Positions 6,867 through 13,336 of a stretch of DNA of 15,516 nucleotides are shown one piece after another. Below the pieces are notes generated by a model. The model was given only the letters and a program-made list of their open reading frames with translations. It had not been told where the DNA came from and did not search any database. Source of the stretch: an uncultured Clostridia bacterium (GTDB lineage: Bacteria > Bacillota > Clostridia > UBA1381); contig CAJTPP010000061.1 in NCBI GenBank assembly GCA_910578235.1, positions 229 through 15,744 on the forward strand. The letters are read 5' to 3'. Numbering within the stretch: position 1 is the first letter of the stretch; each line of letters opens with the position of its first letter. The position numbers were made by a program, and so were the translations under genes.

Positions 6867-7814
6867 TTAAAGTGTTGTTTGCTGTTCTCCTAAAACTTTG
6901 AGCAGCGTTTCCATATTCTCTTCACAGTATTCTATTTCAGATGAATACATCCGTACAATTTCTGCCAGCTCGCTGATCGTATATGTATTGCTCAGTATGA
7001 ACAAAGCATATATCACGCGCACTGACAGTACGGCAAACGCCGCGCGCTCTTTAAAACGTCCGTCATACAGGCTGTCGGCCATATGGCGGTACAAAAAATA
7101 TATCAAAAGCTGCTCAAACTCAATATCCCATCTGTTTTTATCCCATGAGATAACCGAAACGGGGCTGTCTTTTAATATGTAAAGCCGGCGCGTCCACTCC
7201 GAGTCAAGACGCTCAAGCGTCAAAAATATATCCGCCCATTCCGAGTCGGATTTTAATGGCATTTTCATACCGCATATGGATAGAATATCATTTATTCGTC
7301 CTTCTATTGTTTTTTCACGATTTTGCGCCGCTTCAAAAAGTTTCTCCCTTGCCGCAAAAAAAGCCTGTTCCACACCGTCAGGCTGCGTATCAATTCCATC
7401 GTCATCAAGCATAACAAGCCTTGTCTTCTGTCTGTAAGATAAAATAAGACCGGCAGCCGCTTCACAGCAGAGTCCGAGACCAGTTTCCACACGACTGCCA
7501 AAGAAATTTCTGTACCGCGGATGATCGGAACAAATCTGACATAGTCTATCCTCACCAAGCGTCAAAATAATATCGCAAAGATTATTTTCATCAAGAAACG
7601 GACAGCGTTCGTTTTCGGACAATACAAAATGCGGAGAGTCTCCATCCTCTGAAATACTCTCTTTCATACGTTTGCCTAAAGTCCCCTTCACTGACCTGTA
7701 ATATTCAAGCGTGTCCGCATCAATATCAATTTCCCAGCCAACACAACAGCTATGACCGCATTTATCCGCAATGCATGAAAAATATTTATAATAATCCGGA
7801 GCAAATAATTTCAT
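6867..7814 (-). CDS. FliB-like cysteine-rich protein (flagellin lysine-N-methylase family)
   Basis: The 315-residue protein has the family's N-terminal cysteine pattern: Cys14, Cys19 and the pair Cys23-Cys24 in 'CGHSCCVGWEIDID'. Next come Cys71 ('CPFLDENNLC' to Cys80), Cys92 and Cys95 in 'LCQICSDHPR', and Cys116-Cys117 in 'GLCCEAA'. These suggest a metal or iron-sulfur site. The C-terminal half is helical with no motif I recognise. The named family member methylates flagellin lysines, but many relatives occur in genomes without nearby flagellar genes and none are visible here, so the substrate is open. The ATG at 7814 has AAGGAAG upstream. The gene is divergent from the 39-residue peptide gene (114-bp gap). 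I found no convincing promoter in the gap. Confidence 0.8.
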   Translation of the reverse strand: MKLFAPDYYKYFSCIADKCGHSCCVGWEIDIDADTLEYYRSVKGTLGKRMKESISEDGDSPHFVLSENERCPFLDENNLCDIILTLGEDRLCQICSDHPRYRNFFGSRVETGLGLCCEAAAGLILSYRQKTRLVMLDDDGIDTQPDGVEQAFFAAREKLFEAAQNREKTIEGRINDILSICGMKMPLKSDSEWADIFLTLERLDSEWTRRLYILKDSPVSVISWDKNRWDIEFEQLLIYFLYRHMADSLYDGRFKERAAFAVLSVRVIYALFILSNTYTISELAEIVRMYSSEIEYCEENMETLLKVLGEQQTTL

Positions 7815-7928
7815 AATTCTTCCTTAAAACAACAATATCTATAATGTATCCGTACAAATCATTCCTAAAATATTAAATTCATATTTCCGCTTATATAGCG
7901 CATACTAACCATGAAAGGAGTGGTCATC

Positions 7929-8048
7929 ATGCCTAAAAACAATAACAAACAGCAATCCGGCTCAAAAACAGTTAAACCGGGTGACATAAAGGGTAAAATT
8001 GAGGTAAAGGATACCCGTGAACGTAAGGACGGTCCGGGCGGTAATTAA
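7929..8048 (+). CDS. Small conserved-looking hydrophilic peptide, 39 aa
   Basis: The ATG at 7929 has AAAGGAG 8 bases upstream and is followed by 39 codons and TAA. The peptide is highly polar and basic: an Asn/Gln/Lys-rich start (MPKNNNKQQSGSK), a middle 'VKPGDIKGKIEVKD' and a tail 'RERKDGPGGN'. There is no membrane segment or signal peptide. It recalls the many unnamed small clostridial proteins that end in a DGPGG-type motif, but I cannot give a function. The terminator stem overlaps the last codons and stop, which argues that this is a complete, deliberately short transcription unit. It sits between divergent and convergent larger genes, alone in its orientation. Confidence 0.75.
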   Translation: MPKNNNKQQSGSKTVKPGDIKGKIEVKDTRERKDGPGGN

Positions 8049-8061
8049 TACCGCCCTTTTT
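8036..8061 (+). terminator. Intrinsic terminator overlapping the stop codon of the small peptide gene
   Basis: GGGCGGTA (8036-8043) pairs with TACCGCCC (8049-8056) around the loop ATTAA, which contains the TAA stop (8046-8048). A T5 run and further T-rich sequence follow. A translating ribosome would cover the stem, so termination may respond to translation of the peptide. Confidence 0.85.
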
Positions 8062-8103
8062 ATTTTAACAGCTTATTACTTATAATAACAAACACGCGCA
8101 CTG

Positions 8104-9288
8104 TTAATACATATTTTTAAGCAGCAGACAATAATCTGAAAAATTAGTAGTAAAAATATAATTTATAATAAGCATCTCATCAGGAGTAAACTCATTAATT
8201 AAAGTGTCAAGCCTGCCCCTGTAAATCCTCGGATCAACAAGAATAACAGAACGGTAATTCTTTATCAGCCATGGCGCAAGAGCGTTACAGTAAGACTCTT
8301 TTAATATTATAAGTGTCTTTCCATCGGGATTATCCGCGTTTGTCATTTCAACAACAGGATGATCGCTTCCGAAGAAGAAAGTGTAATCGGTTTTTGTGCG
8401 TTCATACATTACGCCGTTATAGTCTGTCAGCTCACCATTTTCCGAAATATCATGCATACGCACGGTAACACTGTTATTTTTATCAACATCATACCATTCT
8501 ATAGTGTCGGGCGGCGCTGATACTTCCGACAGGTTTACCCTGTCTGACAGCGATCCGAGAAAACGGTGTATACTGTTTATGTCAAAGTCGTCTTTACTAA
8601 CCGCCGCCGAACCTCCGGAGTCCATAAACTCTCTGTACGCGTAATACGCCCCGAGCTGTGTCCAGTGATGGTCGGTACGGAAATAAATATACTCGTCCGT
8701 ATGCCGCTCCAGCGCGCCGTACGCGTCGACAGCCGTAATACGGCTGTCAAGCTTACTGTAAATAGAATTAATTGCGTCTTTCTGACTGTCCTGTAAATTT
8801 TTATATATAGGCTCGCAAAATTCAATCTGTGTAGGTACAAGCATACTGAAAACCTTTATATTATCAGGAAGGTTCCAAACTATGCTGTTTACAGCTTCGG
8901 CATACATAGTTTCCTGCGCTGTGTTTTTTATAAACATCTCCATAATTTTATTATCCGCCGCAAGAAGCGTCTGTTTCTGTACCGTACCTGTTCCTATATC
9001 CTTATTGGTAGAAATGATTTGTCCGTCTCTGAGCAAAAATCCTTTTGCGCTGCCCAGCTTTTTTGAAAAGTCCGTAAGCGCCGCCCGATATCCTATATTG
9101 TCGCCTATCACTCCCTCTACACCCTGAGCAAACTCACCCGAAAACGCCGTTTCCGCATTTATCGGAGGCATAGTGGACATACTTCTGTTTTCTGCCGTAA
9201 TGCTGTCTCTGTCCGCGGGAAGCAGAAGCATGACAATAAAAGCTGCAATCATAATGACAAAAGCGCACGCCGTAGTTTTATTTTTCAT
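8104..9288 (-). CDS. DHHW-domain protein (AlgJ/AlgX-like), partner of the MBOAT acyltransferase
   Basis: The 394-residue protein has an N-terminal membrane anchor or signal (residues about 7-24), then the ENR motif (33-35) typical of this group. Its name-giving DHHW lies at 206-209 in 'YFRTDHHWTQLGAYYAYREF'. The fold is related to SGNH esterases. These proteins are expected to act outside the membrane on polysaccharides, transferring or accepting acyl groups delivered by a membrane O-acyltransferase. The late 'LIILKESYCNALAPWL' and 'VDPRIYRG' segments resemble the conserved C-terminal half of the family. The start at 9288 has AAAGGAAG upstream and follows the acyltransferase stop by 36 bases, so the two form one operon. 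No clear terminator is visible downstream. Confidence 0.87.
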   Translation of the reverse strand: MKNKTTACAFVIMIAAFIVMLLLPADRDSITAENRSMSTMPPINAETAFSGEFAQGVEGVIGDNIGYRAALTDFSKKLGSAKGFLLRDGQIISTNKDIGTGTVQKQTLLAADNKIMEMFIKNTAQETMYAEAVNSIVWNLPDNIKVFSMLVPTQIEFCEPIYKNLQDSQKDAINSIYSKLDSRITAVDAYGALERHTDEYIYFRTDHHWTQLGAYYAYREFMDSGGSAAVSKDDFDINSIHRFLGSLSDRVNLSEVSAPPDTIEWYDVDKNNSVTVRMHDISENGELTDYNGVMYERTKTDYTFFFGSDHPVVEMTNADNPDGKTLIILKESYCNALAPWLIKNYRSVILVDPRIYRGRLDTLINEFTPDEMLIINYIFTTNFSDYCLLLKNMY

Positions 9289-9324
9289 ACTCTCACTTCC
9301 TTTGTCCTGATTATTTTACAGTAT

Positions 9325-10713
9325 CTAAAATCTGAAATACAAAAACGGATTATAAGTTTGTCCCACAAGTAATATAAAACATACGCCAAGTCCGGCCGCT
9401 ATAAGAACAGGCTGCGTAACGGCTGCAAACACTCCGTGCCGTTTGCACAGATGCCTGTATATCGTTGACGGCACAGGCGTTGACGCGACAGCGCACAAAA
9501 CAAGCAGTTTTACATTCGCGCAAAATGTTGAAACGGCCGTTAGATCATAAAGCGGCACGCCTATACCGAACGCGCTTTTTATAAACACAAGCAACTTATC
9601 AAAATCTGTAAAATAAAACAGCGCCCAGCCTATAATAACAAAAAACAGCGTGTATATATAGCAGATCGGAGACGGTAACTTTTGTAGCCTCCGCCTAAAC
9701 AGAGTCTTTTCCGCAAAAAGCAAAACACCGTAAAACAATCCCCATAAAATAAAATTCCAGCTTGCGCCGTGCCATAAGCCTGTAAGCATCCACACTATAA
9801 ATATATTCAATACCGGACGGTATCTGTTGCCGCCGAGCGGAATATACACATAATCTCTGAAAAACGCCGATAACGATATGTGCCATCTGCGCCAAAACTC
9901 CGTTATACTCCGTGAAATATACGGATAAGAGAAATTTTCACCAAAACGGAAGCCAAGCATCCTGCCAAGACCGATAGCCATATCACTGTATCCGGAAAAA
10001 TCAAAATAAATCTGAAAAGTATACATTACTATTCCAAGCCACGATGAGGCGACTGTAAGACGCGTGCTGTCCAGGATCATTGACGCGACTTCTCCCGTGC
10101 TGTTAGCTAACATAACCTTTTTACACATCCCCGCCGTAAAACGCTTTGCGCCTTCGGCAAAATCCTCCATAGAAAGACGCCTGTCCGTCAGCTGCGCGGC
10201 AACGTCACTGTATCGCACAATCGGACCCGCCACAAGCTGAGGAAACATAGACACATATGCCAGAAACGCGGGGAAAGATTTCTGCACCCGCGTATGTCCC
10301 CTATACATATCAATCGTATAAGAAAGCGTTTGAAATGTATAAAATGATATGCCTATAGGCAGCGTGAACGCGGGATCAGGTATAGACGTATGTAAAAGCA
10401 AGTTAATATTATTCACAAAAAACCCCGAATACTTAAACACTGCGAGAAGTCCGAGATTTATAATCAGCGAAGCTGCCAGAGCCGCTTTAGCAGGAGGACG
10501 CGCGTAATATTTATCAATAATAAGTCCGTTCACATAATCAACCAGCGCGCTGAAAATGAGCAGAACAACCCATACAGGCTCGCCCCATGCGTAAAAAAAC
10601 AGAGACGATATTATGAGTATTGTATTTTTATATGTAATATTTTTTGATATGTTATATAACACCATCACAGCGGGCAGAAATACGCATACAAACATAAGAC
10701 TTGAAAATACCAA
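9325..10713 (-). CDS. Membrane-bound O-acyltransferase (MBOAT, AlgI/DltB-like)
   Basis: The 462-residue polytopic protein starts at TTG 10713 and reads MVFSSLMFVCVFLP, the classic start of this family. GGGAGGG (10722-10728) lies 8 bases upstream. Family signatures include 'SFYTFQTLSYTIDMYRG', 'QLVAGPIVRYSD', 'FSGYSDMAIGLGRMLGFRF', 'FWRRWHISLSAFFRDYVYIPLGG' and 'LTGLWHGASWNFILWG', with the catalytic His at 315. It moves acyl groups across the membrane onto extracellular polymers. With the DHHW protein just downstream it probably acetylates a capsule or wall polysaccharide; the polymer is not identifiable here. A longer frame from 10776 uses the TTG of the -35 box as start and is not credible. 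Confidence 0.92.
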   Translation of the reverse strand: MVFSSLMFVCVFLPAVMVLYNISKNITYKNTILIISSLFFYAWGEPVWVVLLIFSALVDYVNGLIIDKYYARPPAKAALAASLIINLGLLAVFKYSGFFVNNINLLLHTSIPDPAFTLPIGISFYTFQTLSYTIDMYRGHTRVQKSFPAFLAYVSMFPQLVAGPIVRYSDVAAQLTDRRLSMEDFAEGAKRFTAGMCKKVMLANSTGEVASMILDSTRLTVASSWLGIVMYTFQIYFDFSGYSDMAIGLGRMLGFRFGENFSYPYISRSITEFWRRWHISLSAFFRDYVYIPLGGNRYRPVLNIFIVWMLTGLWHGASWNFILWGLFYGVLLFAEKTLFRRRLQKLPSPICYIYTLFFVIIGWALFYFTDFDKLLVFIKSAFGIGVPLYDLTAVSTFCANVKLLVLCAVASTPVPSTIYRHLCKRHGVFAAVTQPVLIAAGLGVCFILLVGQTYNPFLYFRF

Positions 10714-10768
10714 AAAAATATCCCTCCCGCTATCATAATTGATTAAAATTATATCACTCGGGAGGGAT
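10712..10768 (-). terminator. Terminator-like inverted repeat at the end of the aldo/keto reductase gene, overlapping the next promoter and ribosome site
   Basis: Read on the minus strand, ATCCCTCCCG (10759-10768) and CGGGAGGGAT (10720-10729) are perfect 10-bp arms around a 29-base AT-rich loop, followed by ATTTTTTT (10712-10719). A transcript coming from the aldo/keto reductase would contain both arms and could terminate here. A transcript from the internal promoter starts inside the loop, lacks the first arm, and leaves the GGGAGGG ribosome site free. Confidence 0.55.
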
Positions 10769-10776
10769 TGTGTCAA
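10748..10776 (-). promoter_or_regulatory. Consensus sigma-A promoter of the acyltransferase operon
   Basis: On the minus strand, TTGACA (10771-10776), a 17-base spacer and TATAAT (10748-10753) match consensus exactly, with a predicted start near 10741. The spacer contains the CCCTCCCG arm of an inverted repeat whose other arm is the ribosome site. Confidence 0.85.
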
Positions 10777-10794
10777 GGCGGATAAAGCCTGTAT

Positions 10795-11901
10795 TTAACT
10801 GAATATTTCCGATATTTTTGTCATATTTTGTCTTATGCTTATACTCTGCGGACAGACGCTTTCGCATTTGCCGCATTTTTTGCAAGCGTCCGCTTTATGC
10901 GGAACGGAAGAATATATTTCCTTCGCCTTATTCATACCGAGAGAAGCTGTGGCGTTATACGCCTCAAAAATTTTCGGGATATCCAGTCCGAACGGACACG
11001 GCATACAGTAAGCGCATTTTGTACACGGCACAAGCGCCATTTTATCAAACACTTCTTTTGTATGCGCAAGCATATCAAGATTTTCCCGAGTAAGCATTCC
11101 GATCTCAGCCTTATCCGCATAATTGATATTTGCCCGCACCTGTTCCATCGCGCCCATACCGCTGAGAAGCAGAGACACTTCTTTTCTGTTCCACAGAAAA
11201 TCCATTGCCCATTCAACAGGCGTTTTTTCCTGAGAAAGCGTCTCGGCAACCTGAGGCGACGGATTGGCAAGCTTACCACCCAAAAGCGGCTCCATTATGA
11301 CGGCGTCCAGACCTTTTTCATACGCGTATTCAAGTCCCCGCATACCCGCCTGATAATCGAGATTAATATAATTAAACTGTATCTGACAAAACTCCCACCC
11401 GGGATTAGAGTCGATAATCCTCATAAACGTCTCGCAGTCGTCATGAAAAGAAAATCCGATATGCCGTATCTTTCCGTCTGCCTTTGCCTTATTCAGCTTA
11501 TCAATCAAGTTGTATTTTACAACAATATTGTCAAAACGGTCTTTATCCAGCGCGTGCATCAGATAAAAATCAATATAATCCGTCTGAAGACGTTTTAACT
11601 GCTCATTGAGAAGAATATCAAAATCCTCCTCCTTTTTTACGTGCCATGTCGGACATTTGGTGGCAATATGTATCTTATCGCGGTACGGTTTCAATACCCG
11701 GCCTATAAAGCTCTCGCTTTCACCGTCATGGTAAACATAAGCCGTGTCAAAGTAATTCACACCTTTTTCCACGGCATACCGAAGCATAGCCGAAGATTTT
11801 TCCTCGTCTATATCTCCCTGATTTTTTGATACCGTCGGAAAACGCATGCATCCGAAACCAAGTACCGATATTTTTTCGCCCGCAAGTGTTCTGTATTTCA
11901 T
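10795..11901 (-). CDS. Aldo/keto reductase with C-terminal 4Fe-4S ferredoxin motifs
   Basis: The 368-residue protein combines an AKR barrel with two cluster motifs. The catalytic tetrad is visible: Asp52 and Tyr57 in 'FDTAYVYHDGESE', Lys82 in 'ATK' and His116 in 'LMH'. The C-terminus has Cys293, 296, 299 and 302 in 'CTKCAYCMPCPFGLDIP' and Cys340, 343, 346 and 350 in 'CKKCGKCESVCP'. This is a well-populated anaerobe subfamily thought to link carbonyl reduction to ferredoxin-type electron transfer; the physiological substrate is usually unknown. The ATG at 11901 has AAAGGA upstream. The gene has its own promoter and is divergent from pnuC. A terminator-like repeat follows its stop. Confidence 0.93.
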   Translation of the reverse strand: MKYRTLAGEKISVLGFGCMRFPTVSKNQGDIDEEKSSAMLRYAVEKGVNYFDTAYVYHDGESESFIGRVLKPYRDKIHIATKCPTWHVKKEEDFDILLNEQLKRLQTDYIDFYLMHALDKDRFDNIVVKYNLIDKLNKAKADGKIRHIGFSFHDDCETFMRIIDSNPGWEFCQIQFNYINLDYQAGMRGLEYAYEKGLDAVIMEPLLGGKLANPSPQVAETLSQEKTPVEWAMDFLWNRKEVSLLLSGMGAMEQVRANINYADKAEIGMLTRENLDMLAHTKEVFDKMALVPCTKCAYCMPCPFGLDIPKIFEAYNATASLGMNKAKEIYSSVPHKADACKKCGKCESVCPQSISIRQNMTKISEIFS

Positions 11902-11931
11902 TGTATCAGTCCTTTCTTAACTTTTATATTC

Positions 11932-11960
11932 AGTATACTTTATTTGACCGGCATTTTCAA
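11932..11960 (-). promoter_or_regulatory. Sigma-A promoter of the aldo/keto reductase gene
   Basis: On the minus strand, TTGAAA (11955-11960), a 17-base spacer and TATACT (11932-11937) are found about 30 bases before the coding start. The pnuC promoter begins 31 bases away in the other direction. Confidence 0.7.
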
Positions 11961-11990
11961 GCTTTCAGACACTAAAACTTTTTTTTACGG

Positions 11991-12019
11991 TTGACTTTTG
12001 AAAAATAATGTGCTATACT
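11991..12019 (+). promoter_or_regulatory. Sigma-A promoter of the pnuC operon
   Basis: TTGACT (11991-11996), a 17-base spacer and TATACT (12014-12019) predict a start near 12026, immediately before the structured leader. Confidence 0.8.
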
Positions 12020-12025
12020 TAAAAA

Positions 12026-12110
12026 AACTGCCACCGGGTAGTGAAACGCGCAGGCATTCGATACACAGCGTTAGGTCTTAGAAGCTGTGTATGCGATTGC
12101 TTATTTTTTT
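12026..12110 (+). ncRNA. Structured attenuator leader of pnuC, probable riboswitch
   Basis: A terminator-like hairpin spans 12054-12100. GCATTCG pairs with CGATTGC (one mismatch), then a one-base bulge, then ATACACAGC pairs perfectly with GCTGTGTAT, followed by TTATTTTTTT (12101-12110) just before the GGAGG ribosome site. A competing fold is possible: TGCC (12029-12032) with GGCA (12053-12056), and AACGC (12045-12049) with GCGTT (12068-12072), which together make an H-type pseudoknot and take apart both terminator arms. This is how ligand-controlled attenuators work. Known riboswitches upstream of pnuC sense NAD+ or its precursors (NAD+-II class), so that is the first candidate. I cannot confirm the class from memory of its consensus. 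Confidence 0.6.
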
Positions 12111-12120
12111 GGAGGTAATT

Positions 12121-12822
12121 ATGATAAAAGGATTGCATCATTATTTTTCAAAGACAGAAATACTTTTATGGTGCTTTTCTGTTCTCTTCATTGCAGTTTC
12201 ATTTATATTTTTTAACAGCGAGAGCTATCTGACGCTTACCGCGTCTGTTATAGGTGTTACATCACTTATATTTAACGCCAAGGGAAACCCGGCCGGACAG
12301 TTTCTAATGATTATATTCAGTATCATATATGCTGTCATATCATTTACCTTCTCATATTATGGAGAAATGATAACATACCTCGGTATGACTGCTCCAATGG
12401 CGGTTTTTGCGCTGATTGCGTGGCTGAGACATCCGTATAACGGACATAAATCTCAGGTAAGAGTAAACTGTTTACGGCGTAAAGAGCTGATCTTCATATC
12501 TGTGCTTACCACTGCTGTGACAGTTATTTTCTATTTTGTACTCAAAGCCTTTAACACGGCTAATATTATACCAAGTACAATATCTGTCACAACAAGCTTT
12601 CTTGCCGCGTATCTGACGTTCAGACGAAGCGCGTATTTCGCTCTGGCATACGCGGCCAATGACATTGTTCTGACAGTCATGTGGACGCTGGCCGCTGTTA
12701 CGGACATATCGTATCTATCGGTTATTGTTTGTTTTGTTATGTTCTTAATAAACGATATATACGGTTTTACAAACTGGATTAAAATGCGGCAATATCAGCA
12801 AAAGGGCTTTATAGTAAAATAA
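12121..12822 (+). CDS. pnuC: PnuC-family nicotinamide riboside transporter
   Basis: The 233-residue protein is almost wholly hydrophobic, with about seven membrane segments, and matches the PnuC pattern: 'NAKGNPAGQFLMIIFSIIYAVISFTFSYYGEMITYLGMTAPM' in the first half, 'AYAANDIVLTVMWTLA' and the closing 'FLINDIYGFTNWIKM'. It should import nicotinamide riboside or a related NAD precursor by facilitated diffusion, trapped by phosphorylation inside. The ATG at 12121 follows GGAGG by 5 bases; an in-frame ATG at 12091 lies inside the leader hairpin and has no ribosome site. The structured leader implies control by the pathway product. A flavoprotein gene follows after 24 bases. Confidence 0.9.
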   Translation: MIKGLHHYFSKTEILLWCFSVLFIAVSFIFFNSESYLTLTASVIGVTSLIFNAKGNPAGQFLMIIFSIIYAVISFTFSYYGEMITYLGMTAPMAVFALIAWLRHPYNGHKSQVRVNCLRRKELIFISVLTTAVTVIFYFVLKAFNTANIIPSTISVTTSFLAAYLTFRRSAYFALAYAANDIVLTVMWTLAAVTDISYLSVIVCFVMFLINDIYGFTNWIKMRQYQQKGFIVK

Positions 12823-12846
12823 ATTACAAACGGAGGACTTAAAAAT

Positions 12847-13335
12847 ATGGAATTCAGAGAAATGAGACGAGGCAGACAGCAGCTTACAGAAAAAGAGAGC
12901 ATTGAAATTCTGAAAAGAAACACTTCCGGCACGCTCGCCGTATCGGGTGATAACGGCTATCCGTACGCTGTGCCTCTAAGCTATGTATATTATGACAACG
13001 CATTGTATTTCCACTGCGCAAAAAGCGGACACAAGCTTGACGCGCTAAAAAACTGTGATAAGGCGTCTTTCTGCGTGATTGATCAGGACGACATTTTACC
13101 GCAGAAATACACTACGCTTTTTCGCAGTGTTATTGTATTCGGACGCGCGAAAATAATGGAAAATAACAATGAAATTCTTGAAGCCATAAAAAAGCTCGCT
13201 TTAAAATACGCTCCCTATAACGGAGATGACGCGCTAAATGCTGAAATAAAAAAAGGACTGCCCGCCATGCATATGGTCAAAATTGAAATTGAACATATGA
13301 GCGGCAAGCAGTGCATTGAGTTTGTAAAAGAATAG
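12847..13335 (+). CDS. Pyridoxamine 5'-phosphate oxidase-like flavoprotein (Nim-related)
   Basis: The 162-residue protein has the layout of the FMN-binding split-barrel group: 'EFREMRRGRQQLTEKESIEILKRNTSGTLAVSGDNGYPYAVPLSYVYYDNALYFHCAKSGHKLDALK' (given here as the family's opening pattern of REMRR, GTLA, GYPYAVPLSY and FHCAKSGHK), followed by 'ASFCVIDQDDI' and 'SVIVFGRAKI'. The relatives include 5-nitroimidazole resistance (Nim) proteins, but most members are uncharacterised FMN or F420-type reductases. It lies 24 bases after pnuC with its own CGGAGG site, so it is co-transcribed and under the same leader. A link between NAD precursor uptake and a flavin reductase is plausible but not shown. 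Its stop is one base from the stop of the convergent phospholipase gene. Confidence 0.85.
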   Translation: MEFREMRRGRQQLTEKESIEILKRNTSGTLAVSGDNGYPYAVPLSYVYYDNALYFHCAKSGHKLDALKNCDKASFCVIDQDDILPQKYTTLFRSVIVFGRAKIMENNNEILEAIKKLALKYAPYNGDDALNAEIKKGLPAMHMVKIEIEHMSGKQCIEFVKE

Positions 13336-13336
13336 T

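Noticed and set aside
8065..8107. TTAACAG...CTGTTAA inverted repeat at the end of the DHHW gene
   Set aside because: Arms are 7 bases with a 29-base spacer and no T run, so it is not credible as a terminator and likely chance.
10828..11598. A 256-codon plus-strand open frame opposite the aldo/keto reductase
   Set aside because: It is antisense to a gene with full catalytic and cluster motifs, has no ribosome site or recognisable domain, and is Cys/His/Arg-rich as expected of a mirror frame.
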